This document shows positions 41,461 through 51,700 of a stretch of 64,000 nt of DNA, one piece after another. The stretch's first letter is position 1; each line of letters starts with the position of its first letter. Source of the DNA: Taibaiella soli (GTDB lineage: Bacteria > Bacteroidota > Bacteroidia > Chitinophagales > Chitinophagaceae); NCBI RefSeq assembly GCF_003236175.1, contig NZ_QKTW01000022.1, forward strand, positions 402,579-466,578, given 5' to 3'. A program made the position numbers and the translations under genes. The notes beneath the pieces are model-generated. The model had not been told where the DNA came from. It searched no databases and saw nothing but the letters and a program-made list of their open reading frames with translations.

Positions 41461-44400
41461 ATGAACACCCACAAAGTGCCTTCTGCACAACAACCGGTTG
41501 CTATTATCGGTATGGCTTGTCGCTTTCCGGGAGCGAACAATTACGAAGAGTTTTGGCAAAATTTAATGGAAGGGCGATCTGGTATTTCTGAAATCCCGAA
41601 GGAGAGATGGGACTGGAAGCAATATCAGCACGACTTTCCGAAGAACGGTGCCACAGGAAAATGGGGAGGTTTTATTAAAGATGCAGATTGTTTTGACGCT
41701 TCGTTTTTTCAGCTTTCGGGTAAAGAAGCGGAGCTGATGGATCCGCAGCAGCGAATTATGCTGGAACTAGCCTGGTCTTGTATGGAGGATGCGGGGATAC
41801 CTCCTTCCAGATTATCAGGTACGAATACCGGTGTTTTTACTGGCGTTTTCAATTTTGATTATAAAGAACTCGCAGAGCGGGGAAGCGCAATTGCTGCGCA
41901 TTACGGCACGGGCACATCGACCGCTGTTGTCGCCAACCGACTGTCGTATTATTTCAATTTAAAAGGTCCCAGTGTCCCGATCGATACAGCATGTTCTAGT
42001 TCACTACAGGCAATACATATGGCTGCGCAATCCATACAGCTGGGCGAATGCGATCTGGCACTCGCGGGCGGAGTCAGTTTGTTGTTGACACCGGCCAAAC
42101 ATATTGCTTTCGCGAAAGCGGGGATGTTATCACCGACGGGAAGCTGCAAAAGTTTTGACGAAAGTGCGGATGGGTATATACGCGGTGAAGGTGCAGGATT
42201 GCTTTTATTAAAATCATTGGAGCAGGCAAAGGCTGATGGCGATATTATTTATGGTGTATTGCGCGGAAGTGCTGCTAACCACTGTGGCAGAACATATACG
42301 ATCACCTATCCAAGCCCCACAGCACAAGCTGAGGTGATTGCAACGGCTGTAAAGCGCGCTGGTATTGAGCCACAATCGATCAGTTATATAGAAGCACATG
42401 GGACCGGCACGCCCAAAGGCGATCCAATTGAGTTTGAGGGATTGACGCAAGCAATGCAAAATCTAAATGTTGCCGTAGCAAATAGTTATTGCGGTGTTGG
42501 GTCGGTAAAAGCAAACATTGGACATCTGGAATCCGCTGCCGGTGTGGCTGGAATGATAAAGGTGCTGCTGGCAATGAAACATCGGCAACTGCCCGGTCTG
42601 TTACATTTTAGACAGCTTAATCATCGCATTACACTGAACGATACACCTTTTTATATCGTAGACAAACATCGTGATTGGACATCCATTCTGGATGAAAACG
42701 GTAAAGCTTATCCGCGAAGAGCTGGTGTGAGTTCATTTGGTTTCGGAGGGACAAATGCGCACGTTGTGCTGGAAGAGGCGCCAGTTAAGGATCGTAGGGT
42801 ATCTGCAGAACAGCCGAGATATTTGATTTGTTTATCAGCAAAAAATAAAGAGGCACTTCAGGAAAACATCTCGGAATTAGTCGACTGGTTAGAAACTAGC
42901 GGACAGGGTGTCGATCTTGCGGATATTAGTTACACTTTGCTTTTTGGGCGCGATCATTTTCAGGTGCGCAAAGCTTTTGTAGTAAAGGATTTGAGTGATT
43001 TGCGGGCTGCATTGCGTGACGCTTCGACTCCGTTCAGCGTGGCAGGTCGATTATTGCAATTGGCAGAGCGATATATGGCTGGCCACAATGATGACTGGAA
43101 TTCCTTATTTCCAGATGGCGCAAATCGTATATCGATGCCGACGTATTCTTTTCAGCGGACAAGATATTGGTTGCAGGAAGATAAAATGCCTAGTTATTTA
43201 ACACGCCTTCCGGAAGAGGAGCATGATCGTTCGGACAAGCCACCTGTATGGGTTTTTGATGGCAACGAATGTTTTCTGAAAGATCATGTATTTAACGGGC
43301 AGAAGATATTGCCAGCTGTTGTTTATATGGAATTCGTACGTAGTCATGTTCAATATTTGTTACAGCAACAATTAAAGGAAGACGATATTATCTGCTTGAA
43401 GAATCAGGTTTGGATGGCCCCATTTATTGCCGACCGGGATGGTATCGCACTTCAAATTAGTTTGGAGCACAAAGAAAATGGTCATCTGTCTTACGAAGTT
43501 TTCTCAGAAGACGCGGTGCAGCGTAAAACAGTGCACAGTTGCGGAACTGCTTGTGTGATGAAGGTTGATGAAATGCCAGCCCATAAGGTCGGTCTGATTG
43601 CTGATGGCACACAGACATCGTTCGATGGTAAACAATTCTATGGCTTATTGCGTGACGCAGGATTTAATTATGGCCCCTCACACCAGATGATTAATCAATT
43701 GTTTGTAGACAAAGACAAGATTGTTGCCAGATTAAAAACTTCGGGTAGCGAAACAGAGACGGCTGCTTTTGTGTTGCATCCCGGTTATATGGATGCCGCG
43801 CTGCAGGCGACAATGGGATGGCTTGCGGAGGAAGCCGCAGAAGGCGCTGCAATTAAGATTCCCTTGCCGTTTACACTACAGGAATTAAAAGTCTTTTCTT
43901 CCTGTAAGAATGCAGCATGGATTATCGTGACGAAAAATAGCAAAGATCAGAGTGGTCAGACCGTAAACATTGACCTCTGCGACGCCTCAGGTAAAGTATG
44001 TGTACAACTGCTGGGATACTGTGGAAGAACTGTTGTCAATAAGGTTGCCGAGACTATCGGTATATCTGTCACTGAAGATGTACATCAGCTCGAGTCGTTC
44101 TGGATGGAAAAACAATCGCTGGATGATGAGGATTCCATTCAGTTTGAAAATCATGTCGCAATTCTATGCGGTGTATCAATGTCGTCTGGTGTTGACATTG
44201 ATCATCGCTGGCAAAACATCAGATGTCACCTGTTTGAAACCGACGCAATTGATGTTGCCGGAATGTTTACAGATTATTGCTGGAAGATTTTAGAGTTTGT
44301 GCAGGAACTGTCCGCCACGACACGCGGAAAACTCCTGTTGCAGGTGGTAGTGGCTAATGATGGCGACGGCAGACTGCTGGCCGGTTTGACCGGCTTATTG

Positions 44401-47400
44401 CGGACCGTTTCAGCGGAATATACAAAATTTCATACGCAGATTGTTGAATGGTCTAAGGCGGAAACATCAGATCTTTTTGAAACGTTAATGGGTAATAAAG
44501 CACAGGCAGCAGATCGTCATGTTCGGTATGAGGACGGAAAGCGGTTGGTGAAAAGTTGGCAGTATGCGGAGGAAAAGACGATGGTACCGAATCCCTGGCG
44601 AACCAACGGTGTGTACCTCATTACAGGTGGTATCGGCGGTCTGGGGTTAGTTTTTACAGAAGAGATTTTCCGCAGAACGTCCCGGGCAACGATTATACTT
44701 GTCGGTCGTAGTCCATTGTCTCCGGAGCATGAAACTCAGCTGCGTGCGTTACAGACAAAAGGTAACATTGTCGTATACCGGCAGCTTGATGTTACCAGTG
44801 CGACTAAAGTACAAGAGACAATTGGCTGGATCAAAAGCAGTTTTGGTAATCTGCATGGTATATTACATGCGGCGGGTATTATCAATGATAATTACATCAT
44901 CCGCAAAACACGGGATGAACTGGAGAAAGTACTGGCGCCTAAAGTGTCCGGTCTTATCAATCTGGATAATGCCAGCGCCGGCATGAATCTGGATCTTTTT
45001 GTCCTTTTCTCTTCTACAAGCGGCGCTTTAGGCAATATCGGCCAGTCAGATTACAGTGCGGCTAACTGTTTTATGGACGAATATGCCCGGTATCGAAATG
45101 GGCTTAGGGCGCAAGGTTTGCGTAGCGGAAAAGCGATTTCCATCAGTTGGCCCTTCTGGAAAGAAGGCGGTATGCGAATTTCAGATGCGGGGGTTGCAGC
45201 CTTGTATCGTTATTCCGGTATGGTGCCGCTCGAAACACAAAAAGGGATCCAAGCATTTTACAATCTGCTTCAGTCGTCGCAGGATCATGTTCTGGTCATG
45301 CAAGGCGATATAACCTTACTATCAAATAGACTTCAGTGTAACCTGGTGAAACGAACAGCGATTGCGTTAAATACTCATGAATCTTTAAACGAATCGAAAA
45401 TGAACCACCAAGAAAATAAACAGGCACAAGAGTTAATACAGCAGCTGATATGCATGGCTGCCGATATTCTTAAATCGTCAGCCGCAGATATCGATCCCAA
45501 AGCGCCATTGGAAGAATATGGTTTTGACTCGATTCTGTATACAGAGTTTGCCGTTAATCTGAATGAAACATTCAAAACAGATATCGGCCCAACGTTGTTT
45601 TTTCAACAAAGTACCATCGCCGCTTTAGCCGATTATCTGAGAGCGGAATCTACAACTATTCCTGCGGCAGTTTCTTCCGTTTCTGTCAATCAATCTAGTG
45701 ACGATAAGGACAAATTGCGGCAGTTGACAGCGGTGTTATGTGGTTATGCGGCCGAAATTCTGGAAGTTCCGGTTGCAGATATTGATCCCGCTGTTGGCAT
45801 GGATGAATATAGTTTTGACTCTATCGGCTATACCAGTTTTACCATTAAAATGAATGATGCGTTCGGGCTACAATTGGCGCCGACACTGTTTTTCGAATAC
45901 GCGACGCTGAAAGCTTTAGCGGAACATTTACTGGATCGCTGGCCCGCTTGCTTTGAGGGTGAATTATCAACGTACGACGGTCAAAGAGAATCAACGCAAG
46001 GGCCATTAAAGATGGGCGCGCCTTCAATTGTGGAAGCGCAAGGACCCGCGATGGCTGCAGATAAGGATTCCGCTGAAGCAGCGATTGCGATCATCGGGGT
46101 CAGTGGTAGTTTTGCGATGTCCGAAGACATTGAAGAATTGTGGAAGAATCTGATTGGCGAAAAAGATTGCATTACGGAGATTCCGGCTGATCGTTGGGAT
46201 TGGGAAAGCCATTATGGTAATGCGGTATCGGAAAAAGGAAAAACCAACGTGAAATGGGGCGGATTCCTGAAAGATCTGAATGCATTTGACGCGTCGTTCT
46301 TCAATATTTCTCCGGGCGAAGCGGCTTATATAGATCCGCAGCAACGTTTGCTCTTAATGCACGTCTGGAAAGCTTTGGAGGATGCAGGTTATGCGCCACA
46401 GGATTTTTACGGCAGTAATACCGCGTTGTTTACGGGAATAACAAGTCATGAATATAGCGCCCGTGTATCGAGGATAAATGTAAAAACCGAAGGATATCAT
46501 CAGGCGAGCATCATATCCTGTATTGGTCCGAATCGCGTAAGCTATTTTTTGAATCTCCACGGTACGAGTGAGCCGGTTGATACGGCTTGTTCCAGTGCTC
46601 TGGTTGCTATCCACCGGGCAGTACGGGAAATCAGATCGGGTGATAGTGAGCTGGCAATTGCAGGTGGTGTGACGGTATTGTCTTCGCTTCCGTCTTACAT
46701 CAGTTTTGATAAAGCGGGCATGTTGTCAAAAACAGGCCGTAGCAGAACATTTTCCGATCAGGCAGACGGTTATGCACGTGGCGAAGGCATTGGGATTATT
46801 TTGTTGAAACGACTAGACGCTGCTGAACGGGACGGTGATCATATATATGGCGTGATCAAAGGTACGGGCGTGAATCATGGCGGCCGTGCCAATTCATTGC
46901 AGGCACCCAATATGCGCGCTCAGGCGGCTTTGCTAAAGACCGTCTACTCAAAAGCTGGTATTGATCCACGCACAGTGGGTTATGTAGAGGCGCATGGTAC
47001 GGGTACTAAAATTGGTGATCCAATAGAGATCGATGCACTAAAGGCGGCTTTCAAAGAGTTGTACAGCGAGACAGGAAGCGAAGAGGTGAAATCGGTGCAT
47101 TGCGGGATTGGTTCATTGAAAACAAATATTGGCCATTCGGAATATGCGGCTGGAATAGCGGGTGTGATTAAAGTATTGCTGCAAATAAAACATCAGACCT
47201 TAGTAAAAACCCTGCATTGTGAAACGATGAATCCATATATCGATATTAAAAACAGTCCATTCTATATCGTACGGGAAACACAAGCCTGGCAGTCTTTACG
47301 GGATGCTCATGGAAAGGCCTTGCCGCGAAGAGCAGGTGTGAGCTCGTTTGGATTCGGTGGTGTTAATGCACATGTGATTCTCGAAGAGTATGTAGATAAA

Positions 47401-50400
47401 AGGCCTGTTATGGAAACATCTGATGATTGTTTAAAACTATTTGTGCTGTCTGCAAAGAAACCAGAACAACTGAAAGTACAGGTGCAGCAGTTATTAAAAG
47501 CGATCCGTTTAAATGTATTTACCAATAGTGATTTTGCCAGCATTGCCTATACTTTACAGGTAGGCCGGAATGCTATGGAGGAACGTTTATGCATTTTAGC
47601 GAAAGATTTTAAAGAGCTTGAAAACAGATTGGAACGATTCCTGATCAATGGTAAACAAGAAGATTGGACTTATATAGGGCAAGTCAAAAAGATAAAGCCA
47701 GGCAGTAATACCGCAAATACTACAGCAATCGGCGAGCAGATAGCCGAATGCATACGGACCGGCGATTATAAAAGTCTTGCGCAACTCTGGATTGAGGGGT
47801 ATACTATAACCTGGAGCCAGTTGTATAAGAATGAAAACCCGCGCAGGTTGAGCCTGCCGACTTATCCATTTGCTAAAGAGGTTTTCAAATTGGATGCGGA
47901 ATATACATTGACCGAAAAAGTGGCTGCACCTTTTTTACCACTAATGCGGGTGGCGGAGCCAGTGGTGGAAATGCCGCCGAATAGCGAAATTCAGCACATA
48001 CTCGTTGCGAACATAGCACGTTTGCTGAACATGAAAGCAACACACATTTCGTTTGATGAAAGTCTGGAAGAATATGGTTTTGATTCGGTTTTGTACACGC
48101 AGTTTTCCATCGAGTTAAATGAACAATTTGGATTGGACCTGACACCAGCAGTGTTTTTCAGGTATCCAAACATTGGGCAGTTATCGGTTTATCTCGCAGA
48201 TGAATATCCACTGGCATTTAACAGATCAAGGCAAGATTCTGCAACACAAGAGGTCGTGGAGAAGTCTGTTGTGAATATTGTGGAATCCGCCACATATCTG
48301 AATAGATTGATCGGCATATTAACAGGTAAAGTAGCGCAGATATTGAAGTTTAGCGAAGACTTGATTGATCCGGCAGCAGATCTGAATGAATATGGTCTGG
48401 ATTCAATTATTGTTACACAACTTACCAGTGAATTGAATGAAGAATTTGGTTTTGAACTTACACCCAATATCATTTTCGGATGTCAGAATTTACAATCATT
48501 AGGTAGTTATATTCAGGAAAATTACCGCGATTTTTTTTCGCATGCGCCGTGTGATATGCCAATAGAGATTTCTAAAAATGAAGTTGCAGAAGAGTCTCAG
48601 CATCATCCGGCGCCGGCTGTCTTAGAGGAAAAGAAAAATAGCGAAGGCGTTGCCGTTATTGGACTCAGCATTCAGTTTCCCATGGCTAAGGACGCGAATC
48701 AATTTTGGGATAACCTGGTGAATGAAAAACACTGCATCTCAGAGATCCCTGCTGACCGTTGGGATTGGCGGGATTATCCGGAGCTCAAAGTGAAATGGGG
48801 TGGTTTTATGGATGATATGGCCTCTTTTGATCCACTTTTCTTCAAAATATCGCCTGCAGAAGCTTTGCAAATGGAGCCCCAGCAGCGTTTGTTGATGCAA
48901 CATGCCTGGAAGGCGATTGAAGATGCCGGTTATAATCCGCACAGTTTATCAGGCACTAATACCGGAGTTTTTGCAGGTATTCTTTGTTATGAATACAGTA
49001 AATTATTGGCGAAGGCAAATGTTCCCATTGCCAGTCATTCGCTGATGGGGATGGTAGGGTCAATGGGACCGAATCGCATTAGTTACTTTCTGGATATTCA
49101 CGGTCCGAGCGAAGCTATTGAAACAGCTTGTTCCAGCTCATTGGTTGCGATACACAGGGCGGCAGAAGCGATCGTATCCGGAACCTGTGATATGGCACTG
49201 GCTGGCGGTGTAAATACATTGCTGTCGCCGGATGTGTTTATGAGTTTACACGAAGCTGGCACATTAAGTCCGGATGGCGTTTGCAGACCATTCTCCGATC
49301 AGGCAAAAGGTTATGTACGCGGGGAAGGTGTCGGTGTTGTTTTCTTAAAACGTCTGGAGGATGCGGAACGCGATGGCGATCATATCTATGGCGTGATTCG
49401 CGGTACAGCCGAAAACCATGGCGGACGCGCCAATACACTTACTTCGCCAAATCCTAAAGCACAGGCTGCCTTATTAGAGACAGCTTATGTCAACGCTGGG
49501 GTCGACCCACGAAGGGTCGGCTATATCGAAACGCATGGTACCGGTACTGAATTGGGTGATCCAATAGAAGTGAATGCTTTGAAAAAGGCTTTTGGAAAAT
49601 TGTACGACGATAAAGGTCTGATGTTTGCTGGTGAAAAGCATTGTGGCATCGGTTCTGTAAAATCAAATATCGGGCATCTGGAAGTGGCGGCTGGTATAGC
49701 TGGTGTTGCTAAAGTGCTATTGCAAATGAAACACAAAAAGCTGATTAAAAGTTTACATACAGAACGCTTAAATCCATATATCGACTTTAACGATGGGCCT
49801 TTCTTCGTCGTGAAAGAAACTGCCGAATGGAAAGCGATTCGCGATGAAGCTGGTAAGGAGTTACCTCGATGTGCTGGCGTTAGTTCGTTTGGATTTGGCG
49901 GGGTTAGTGCACACATCGTACTGGAAGAGTATGTTCCGAAAGTGAGCAAAGGAGCCAGCGAAGCGCCACGAAGCATTGTGGTTCTATCCGCAAAAAACAA
50001 AGAACTTTTACATGAATATGCTCAAAGTTTGCGTAGTGCCATAGAGAATAAACAAGTTGAAAATGAAGATCTGGCGAGCCTCGCGTATACCTTGCAAATA
50101 GGTAGAGAAGCAATGGAAGAACGATTTGCCGTGGTTGTTGATTCTTTACCACAATTATGGGCTGCACTGAATGAATTTATTTGCGGCGGCTCATTTAACA
50201 GAATTTGGTTTCAGGGAAATATTAAACAGAAAGCAGAAACAACAACAGTTAATGTTTCAGATCCTTTGGCAAAGATGGCTATGGAATGGATTACAGGCGG
50301 ACGTGTAGATTGGATGGGCCTGTATGGAAAACAGAAGCCAGTGCGTATGAGTTTACCTACATATCCGTTTGAACGGAAAAAATACTGGCCGGCAGATGTT

Positions 50401-51660
50401 AAGCGAAGTGGTACCTCAGACACTGCACCGGATGTTGCGTTTGTTCCTGCGAATGAAGGAGATCTGAACACGCGTGCTATCGCGTTTTTCAAGAACACGA
50501 TTTCACAATTGGTAAACATACCGGCACGGGAAATTCAAGAAACGGAGCTGCTGATTCATTATGGTGTCGATTCAATTGCGATCAGCAGACTGTTGGTGAA
50601 AATGAGAAGTGTGATGCCTAAGTTAACGAACAGTGTTGTGTTTGAACATCCTACTATCGCTGAACTTGTCGACTACCTGGTAAGAAATGAAAACACAGGC
50701 TTACAACAATTGTTGGGCGTTCAAACGGAGCGAAAAACAGATCATTATTTTTCTGGAAATAGTTTGCTCTTGTTGAATGATGCGTCCCAAGGGCGGCCAG
50801 TATTCTGGTTTCATCCAGGTGGCGGCAGTATAGATGGCTACCAATATTTTGCAGCAGTCAGTGAACGTCCGTTTTATGGTGTCGTGGCCGATCAATGGAT
50901 CAGAGAAGGGAGAAATATTCAGGGCATTCCTGAAATGGCGGCAACGTATCTCCGCATGATTCAGTCGGTGCAGCCAGAAGGACCTTATGACCTTGGTGGA
51001 TTTTCTCTGGGTGGTGCGCTGGCTTATGAAATAGCCCGTCAGCTGCAAGTACAGGGACAACGTGTTGCTACGATTACAATGATTGATTCGGTCTATGTGC
51101 CTGAAATGATGGGTAAGTTTTTACTGGATTACAAAACGATGCTCTTGCAAACAGTCAACCTGTTATTAATGACACAGACACCAGCAAGTAGCATCGGGCA
51201 GACTTCAGGACTCATTCACCGGAGTGAGTTAGACGTAAATCTTTCCGATAAAGCCTTCCTTGATCTGATTATGCAACAGGCGCGTCAACGCGGATTTACT
51301 TATCCAACTGCTTATGTGGAGGCAATCGTTGCAAAGGGTTTAAAAGTAAGGGATGCGTCAGGCTTTACCGATTATAAGGTATTGCCATTGATCGATCCGG
51401 CCGGTATTCACTGCACCTATTTTGTTAATGAGACACAGTCTTTTTATGGAGACCTGTCATCGTATTTCATCTTGAATGAAAAAGATAATGTGCTGATTGA
51501 ACAAATAGTTTATTGGGATGCCTGGCGGAAACAGCTTGCTCATTTTGAAAAAATAGCAATCCCCGCAACAGACCATGTCACACTGATGAATGACCATAGT
51601 ACGTTGAAGCTCGTTATTGATCATTGCAAAACGCAGTATGCCTTCAGTTTCCAGGTTTGA
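41461..51660 (+). CDS. Trans-AT polyketide synthase: KS-DH-KR-ACP-ACP-KS-ACP-ACP-KS-ACP-TE
   Basis: 3399 residues from ATG 41461; the frame opens at 41383, but KS similarity starts right after the chosen Met. Domains, with active residues read from the sequence: KS1 about 13-440 (C178, H313, H355); DH about 597-860 (H609 in HVFNGQKILP, D778); KR about 1049-1287 (GGIGGLG, S1185, Y1198; an Asp at the B-type position, GIINDNY); ACP1 S1357; ACP2 S1454; KS2 about 1541-1977 (C1710, H1845, H1892); ACP3 S2209; ACP4 S2315; KS3 about 2397-2823 (C2557, H2692, H2739); ACP5 S3038; TE from about 3080 (S3182 in GFSLGG, D3209, H3372). All three KS have the full Cys-His-His set and each is followed by a post-KS linker (LPTYPF-like). 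No AT domain is present; malonyl units must come from the trans AT gene downstream. No methyltransferase, integral ER or HMGS cassette. Confidence 0.95.
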   Translation: MNTHKVPSAQQPVAIIGMACRFPGANNYEEFWQNLMEGRSGISEIPKERWDWKQYQHDFPKNGATGKWGGFIKDADCFDASFFQLSGKEAELMDPQQRIMLELAWSCMEDAGIPPSRLSGTNTGVFTGVFNFDYKELAERGSAIAAHYGTGTSTAVVANRLSYYFNLKGPSVPIDTACSSSLQAIHMAAQSIQLGECDLALAGGVSLLLTPAKHIAFAKAGMLSPTGSCKSFDESADGYIRGEGAGLLLLKSLEQAKADGDIIYGVLRGSAANHCGRTYTITYPSPTAQAEVIATAVKRAGIEPQSISYIEAHGTGTPKGDPIEFEGLTQAMQNLNVAVANSYCGVGSVKANIGHLESAAGVAGMIKVLLAMKHRQLPGLLHFRQLNHRITLNDTPFYIVDKHRDWTSILDENGKAYPRRAGVSSFGFGGTNAHVVLEEAPVKDRRVSAEQPRYLICLSAKNKEALQENISELVDWLETSGQGVDLADISYTLLFGRDHFQVRKAFVVKDLSDLRAALRDASTPFSVAGRLLQLAERYMAGHNDDWNSLFPDGANRISMPTYSFQRTRYWLQEDKMPSYLTRLPEEEHDRSDKPPVWVFDGNECFLKDHVFNGQKILPAVVYMEFVRSHVQYLLQQQLKEDDIICLKNQVWMAPFIADRDGIALQISLEHKENGHLSYEVFSEDAVQRKTVHSCGTACVMKVDEMPAHKVGLIADGTQTSFDGKQFYGLLRDAGFNYGPSHQMINQLFVDKDKIVARLKTSGSETETAAFVLHPGYMDAALQATMGWLAEEAAEGAAIKIPLPFTLQELKVFSSCKNAAWIIVTKNSKDQSGQTVNIDLCDASGKVCVQLLGYCGRTVVNKVAETIGISVTEDVHQLESFWMEKQSLDDEDSIQFENHVAILCGVSMSSGVDIDHRWQNIRCHLFETDAIDVAGMFTDYCWKILEFVQELSATTRGKLLLQVVVANDGDGRLLAGLTGLLRTVSAEYTKFHTQIVEWSKAETSDLFETLMGNKAQAADRHVRYEDGKRLVKSWQYAEEKTMVPNPWRTNGVYLITGGIGGLGLVFTEEIFRRTSRATIILVGRSPLSPEHETQLRALQTKGNIVVYRQLDVTSATKVQETIGWIKSSFGNLHGILHAAGIINDNYIIRKTRDELEKVLAPKVSGLINLDNASAGMNLDLFVLFSSTSGALGNIGQSDYSAANCFMDEYARYRNGLRAQGLRSGKAISISWPFWKEGGMRISDAGVAALYRYSGMVPLETQKGIQAFYNLLQSSQDHVLVMQGDITLLSNRLQCNLVKRTAIALNTHESLNESKMNHQENKQAQELIQQLICMAADILKSSAADIDPKAPLEEYGFDSILYTEFAVNLNETFKTDIGPTLFFQQSTIAALADYLRAESTTIPAAVSSVSVNQSSDDKDKLRQLTAVLCGYAAEILEVPVADIDPAVGMDEYSFDSIGYTSFTIKMNDAFGLQLAPTLFFEYATLKALAEHLLDRWPACFEGELSTYDGQRESTQGPLKMGAPSIVEAQGPAMAADKDSAEAAIAIIGVSGSFAMSEDIEELWKNLIGEKDCITEIPADRWDWESHYGNAVSEKGKTNVKWGGFLKDLNAFDASFFNISPGEAAYIDPQQRLLLMHVWKALEDAGYAPQDFYGSNTALFTGITSHEYSARVSRINVKTEGYHQASIISCIGPNRVSYFLNLHGTSEPVDTACSSALVAIHRAVREIRSGDSELAIAGGVTVLSSLPSYISFDKAGMLSKTGRSRTFSDQADGYARGEGIGIILLKRLDAAERDGDHIYGVIKGTGVNHGGRANSLQAPNMRAQAALLKTVYSKAGIDPRTVGYVEAHGTGTKIGDPIEIDALKAAFKELYSETGSEEVKSVHCGIGSLKTNIGHSEYAAGIAGVIKVLLQIKHQTLVKTLHCETMNPYIDIKNSPFYIVRETQAWQSLRDAHGKALPRRAGVSSFGFGGVNAHVILEEYVDKRPVMETSDDCLKLFVLSAKKPEQLKVQVQQLLKAIRLNVFTNSDFASIAYTLQVGRNAMEERLCILAKDFKELENRLERFLINGKQEDWTYIGQVKKIKPGSNTANTTAIGEQIAECIRTGDYKSLAQLWIEGYTITWSQLYKNENPRRLSLPTYPFAKEVFKLDAEYTLTEKVAAPFLPLMRVAEPVVEMPPNSEIQHILVANIARLLNMKATHISFDESLEEYGFDSVLYTQFSIELNEQFGLDLTPAVFFRYPNIGQLSVYLADEYPLAFNRSRQDSATQEVVEKSVVNIVESATYLNRLIGILTGKVAQILKFSEDLIDPAADLNEYGLDSIIVTQLTSELNEEFGFELTPNIIFGCQNLQSLGSYIQENYRDFFSHAPCDMPIEISKNEVAEESQHHPAPAVLEEKKNSEGVAVIGLSIQFPMAKDANQFWDNLVNEKHCISEIPADRWDWRDYPELKVKWGGFMDDMASFDPLFFKISPAEALQMEPQQRLLMQHAWKAIEDAGYNPHSLSGTNTGVFAGILCYEYSKLLAKANVPIASHSLMGMVGSMGPNRISYFLDIHGPSEAIETACSSSLVAIHRAAEAIVSGTCDMALAGGVNTLLSPDVFMSLHEAGTLSPDGVCRPFSDQAKGYVRGEGVGVVFLKRLEDAERDGDHIYGVIRGTAENHGGRANTLTSPNPKAQAALLETAYVNAGVDPRRVGYIETHGTGTELGDPIEVNALKKAFGKLYDDKGLMFAGEKHCGIGSVKSNIGHLEVAAGIAGVAKVLLQMKHKKLIKSLHTERLNPYIDFNDGPFFVVKETAEWKAIRDEAGKELPRCAGVSSFGFGGVSAHIVLEEYVPKVSKGASEAPRSIVVLSAKNKELLHEYAQSLRSAIENKQVENEDLASLAYTLQIGREAMEERFAVVVDSLPQLWAALNEFICGGSFNRIWFQGNIKQKAETTTVNVSDPLAKMAMEWITGGRVDWMGLYGKQKPVRMSLPTYPFERKKYWPADVKRSGTSDTAPDVAFVPANEGDLNTRAIAFFKNTISQLVNIPAREIQETELLIHYGVDSIAISRLLVKMRSVMPKLTNSVVFEHPTIAELVDYLVRNENTGLQQLLGVQTERKTDHYFSGNSLLLLNDASQGRPVFWFHPGGGSIDGYQYFAAVSERPFYGVVADQWIREGRNIQGIPEMAATYLRMIQSVQPEGPYDLGGFSLGGALAYEIARQLQVQGQRVATITMIDSVYVPEMMGKFLLDYKTMLLQTVNLLLMTQTPASSIGQTSGLIHRSELDVNLSDKAFLDLIMQQARQRGFTYPTAYVEAIVAKGLKVRDASGFTDYKVLPLIDPAGIHCTYFVNETQSFYGDLSSYFILNEKDNVLIEQIVYWDAWRKQLAHFEKIAIPATDHVTLMNDHSTLKLVIDHCKTQYAFSFQV

Positions 51661-51700
51661 ATACGCACACAAATAATTTCTTAAAATCAATCTTTTATCA

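Noticed and set aside
42780-43250. Integral acyltransferase domain after KS1
   Set aside because: The stretch lacks GHSxG and is a short post-KS linker ending in the MPTYSFQRTRYW motif, as in trans-AT synthases.
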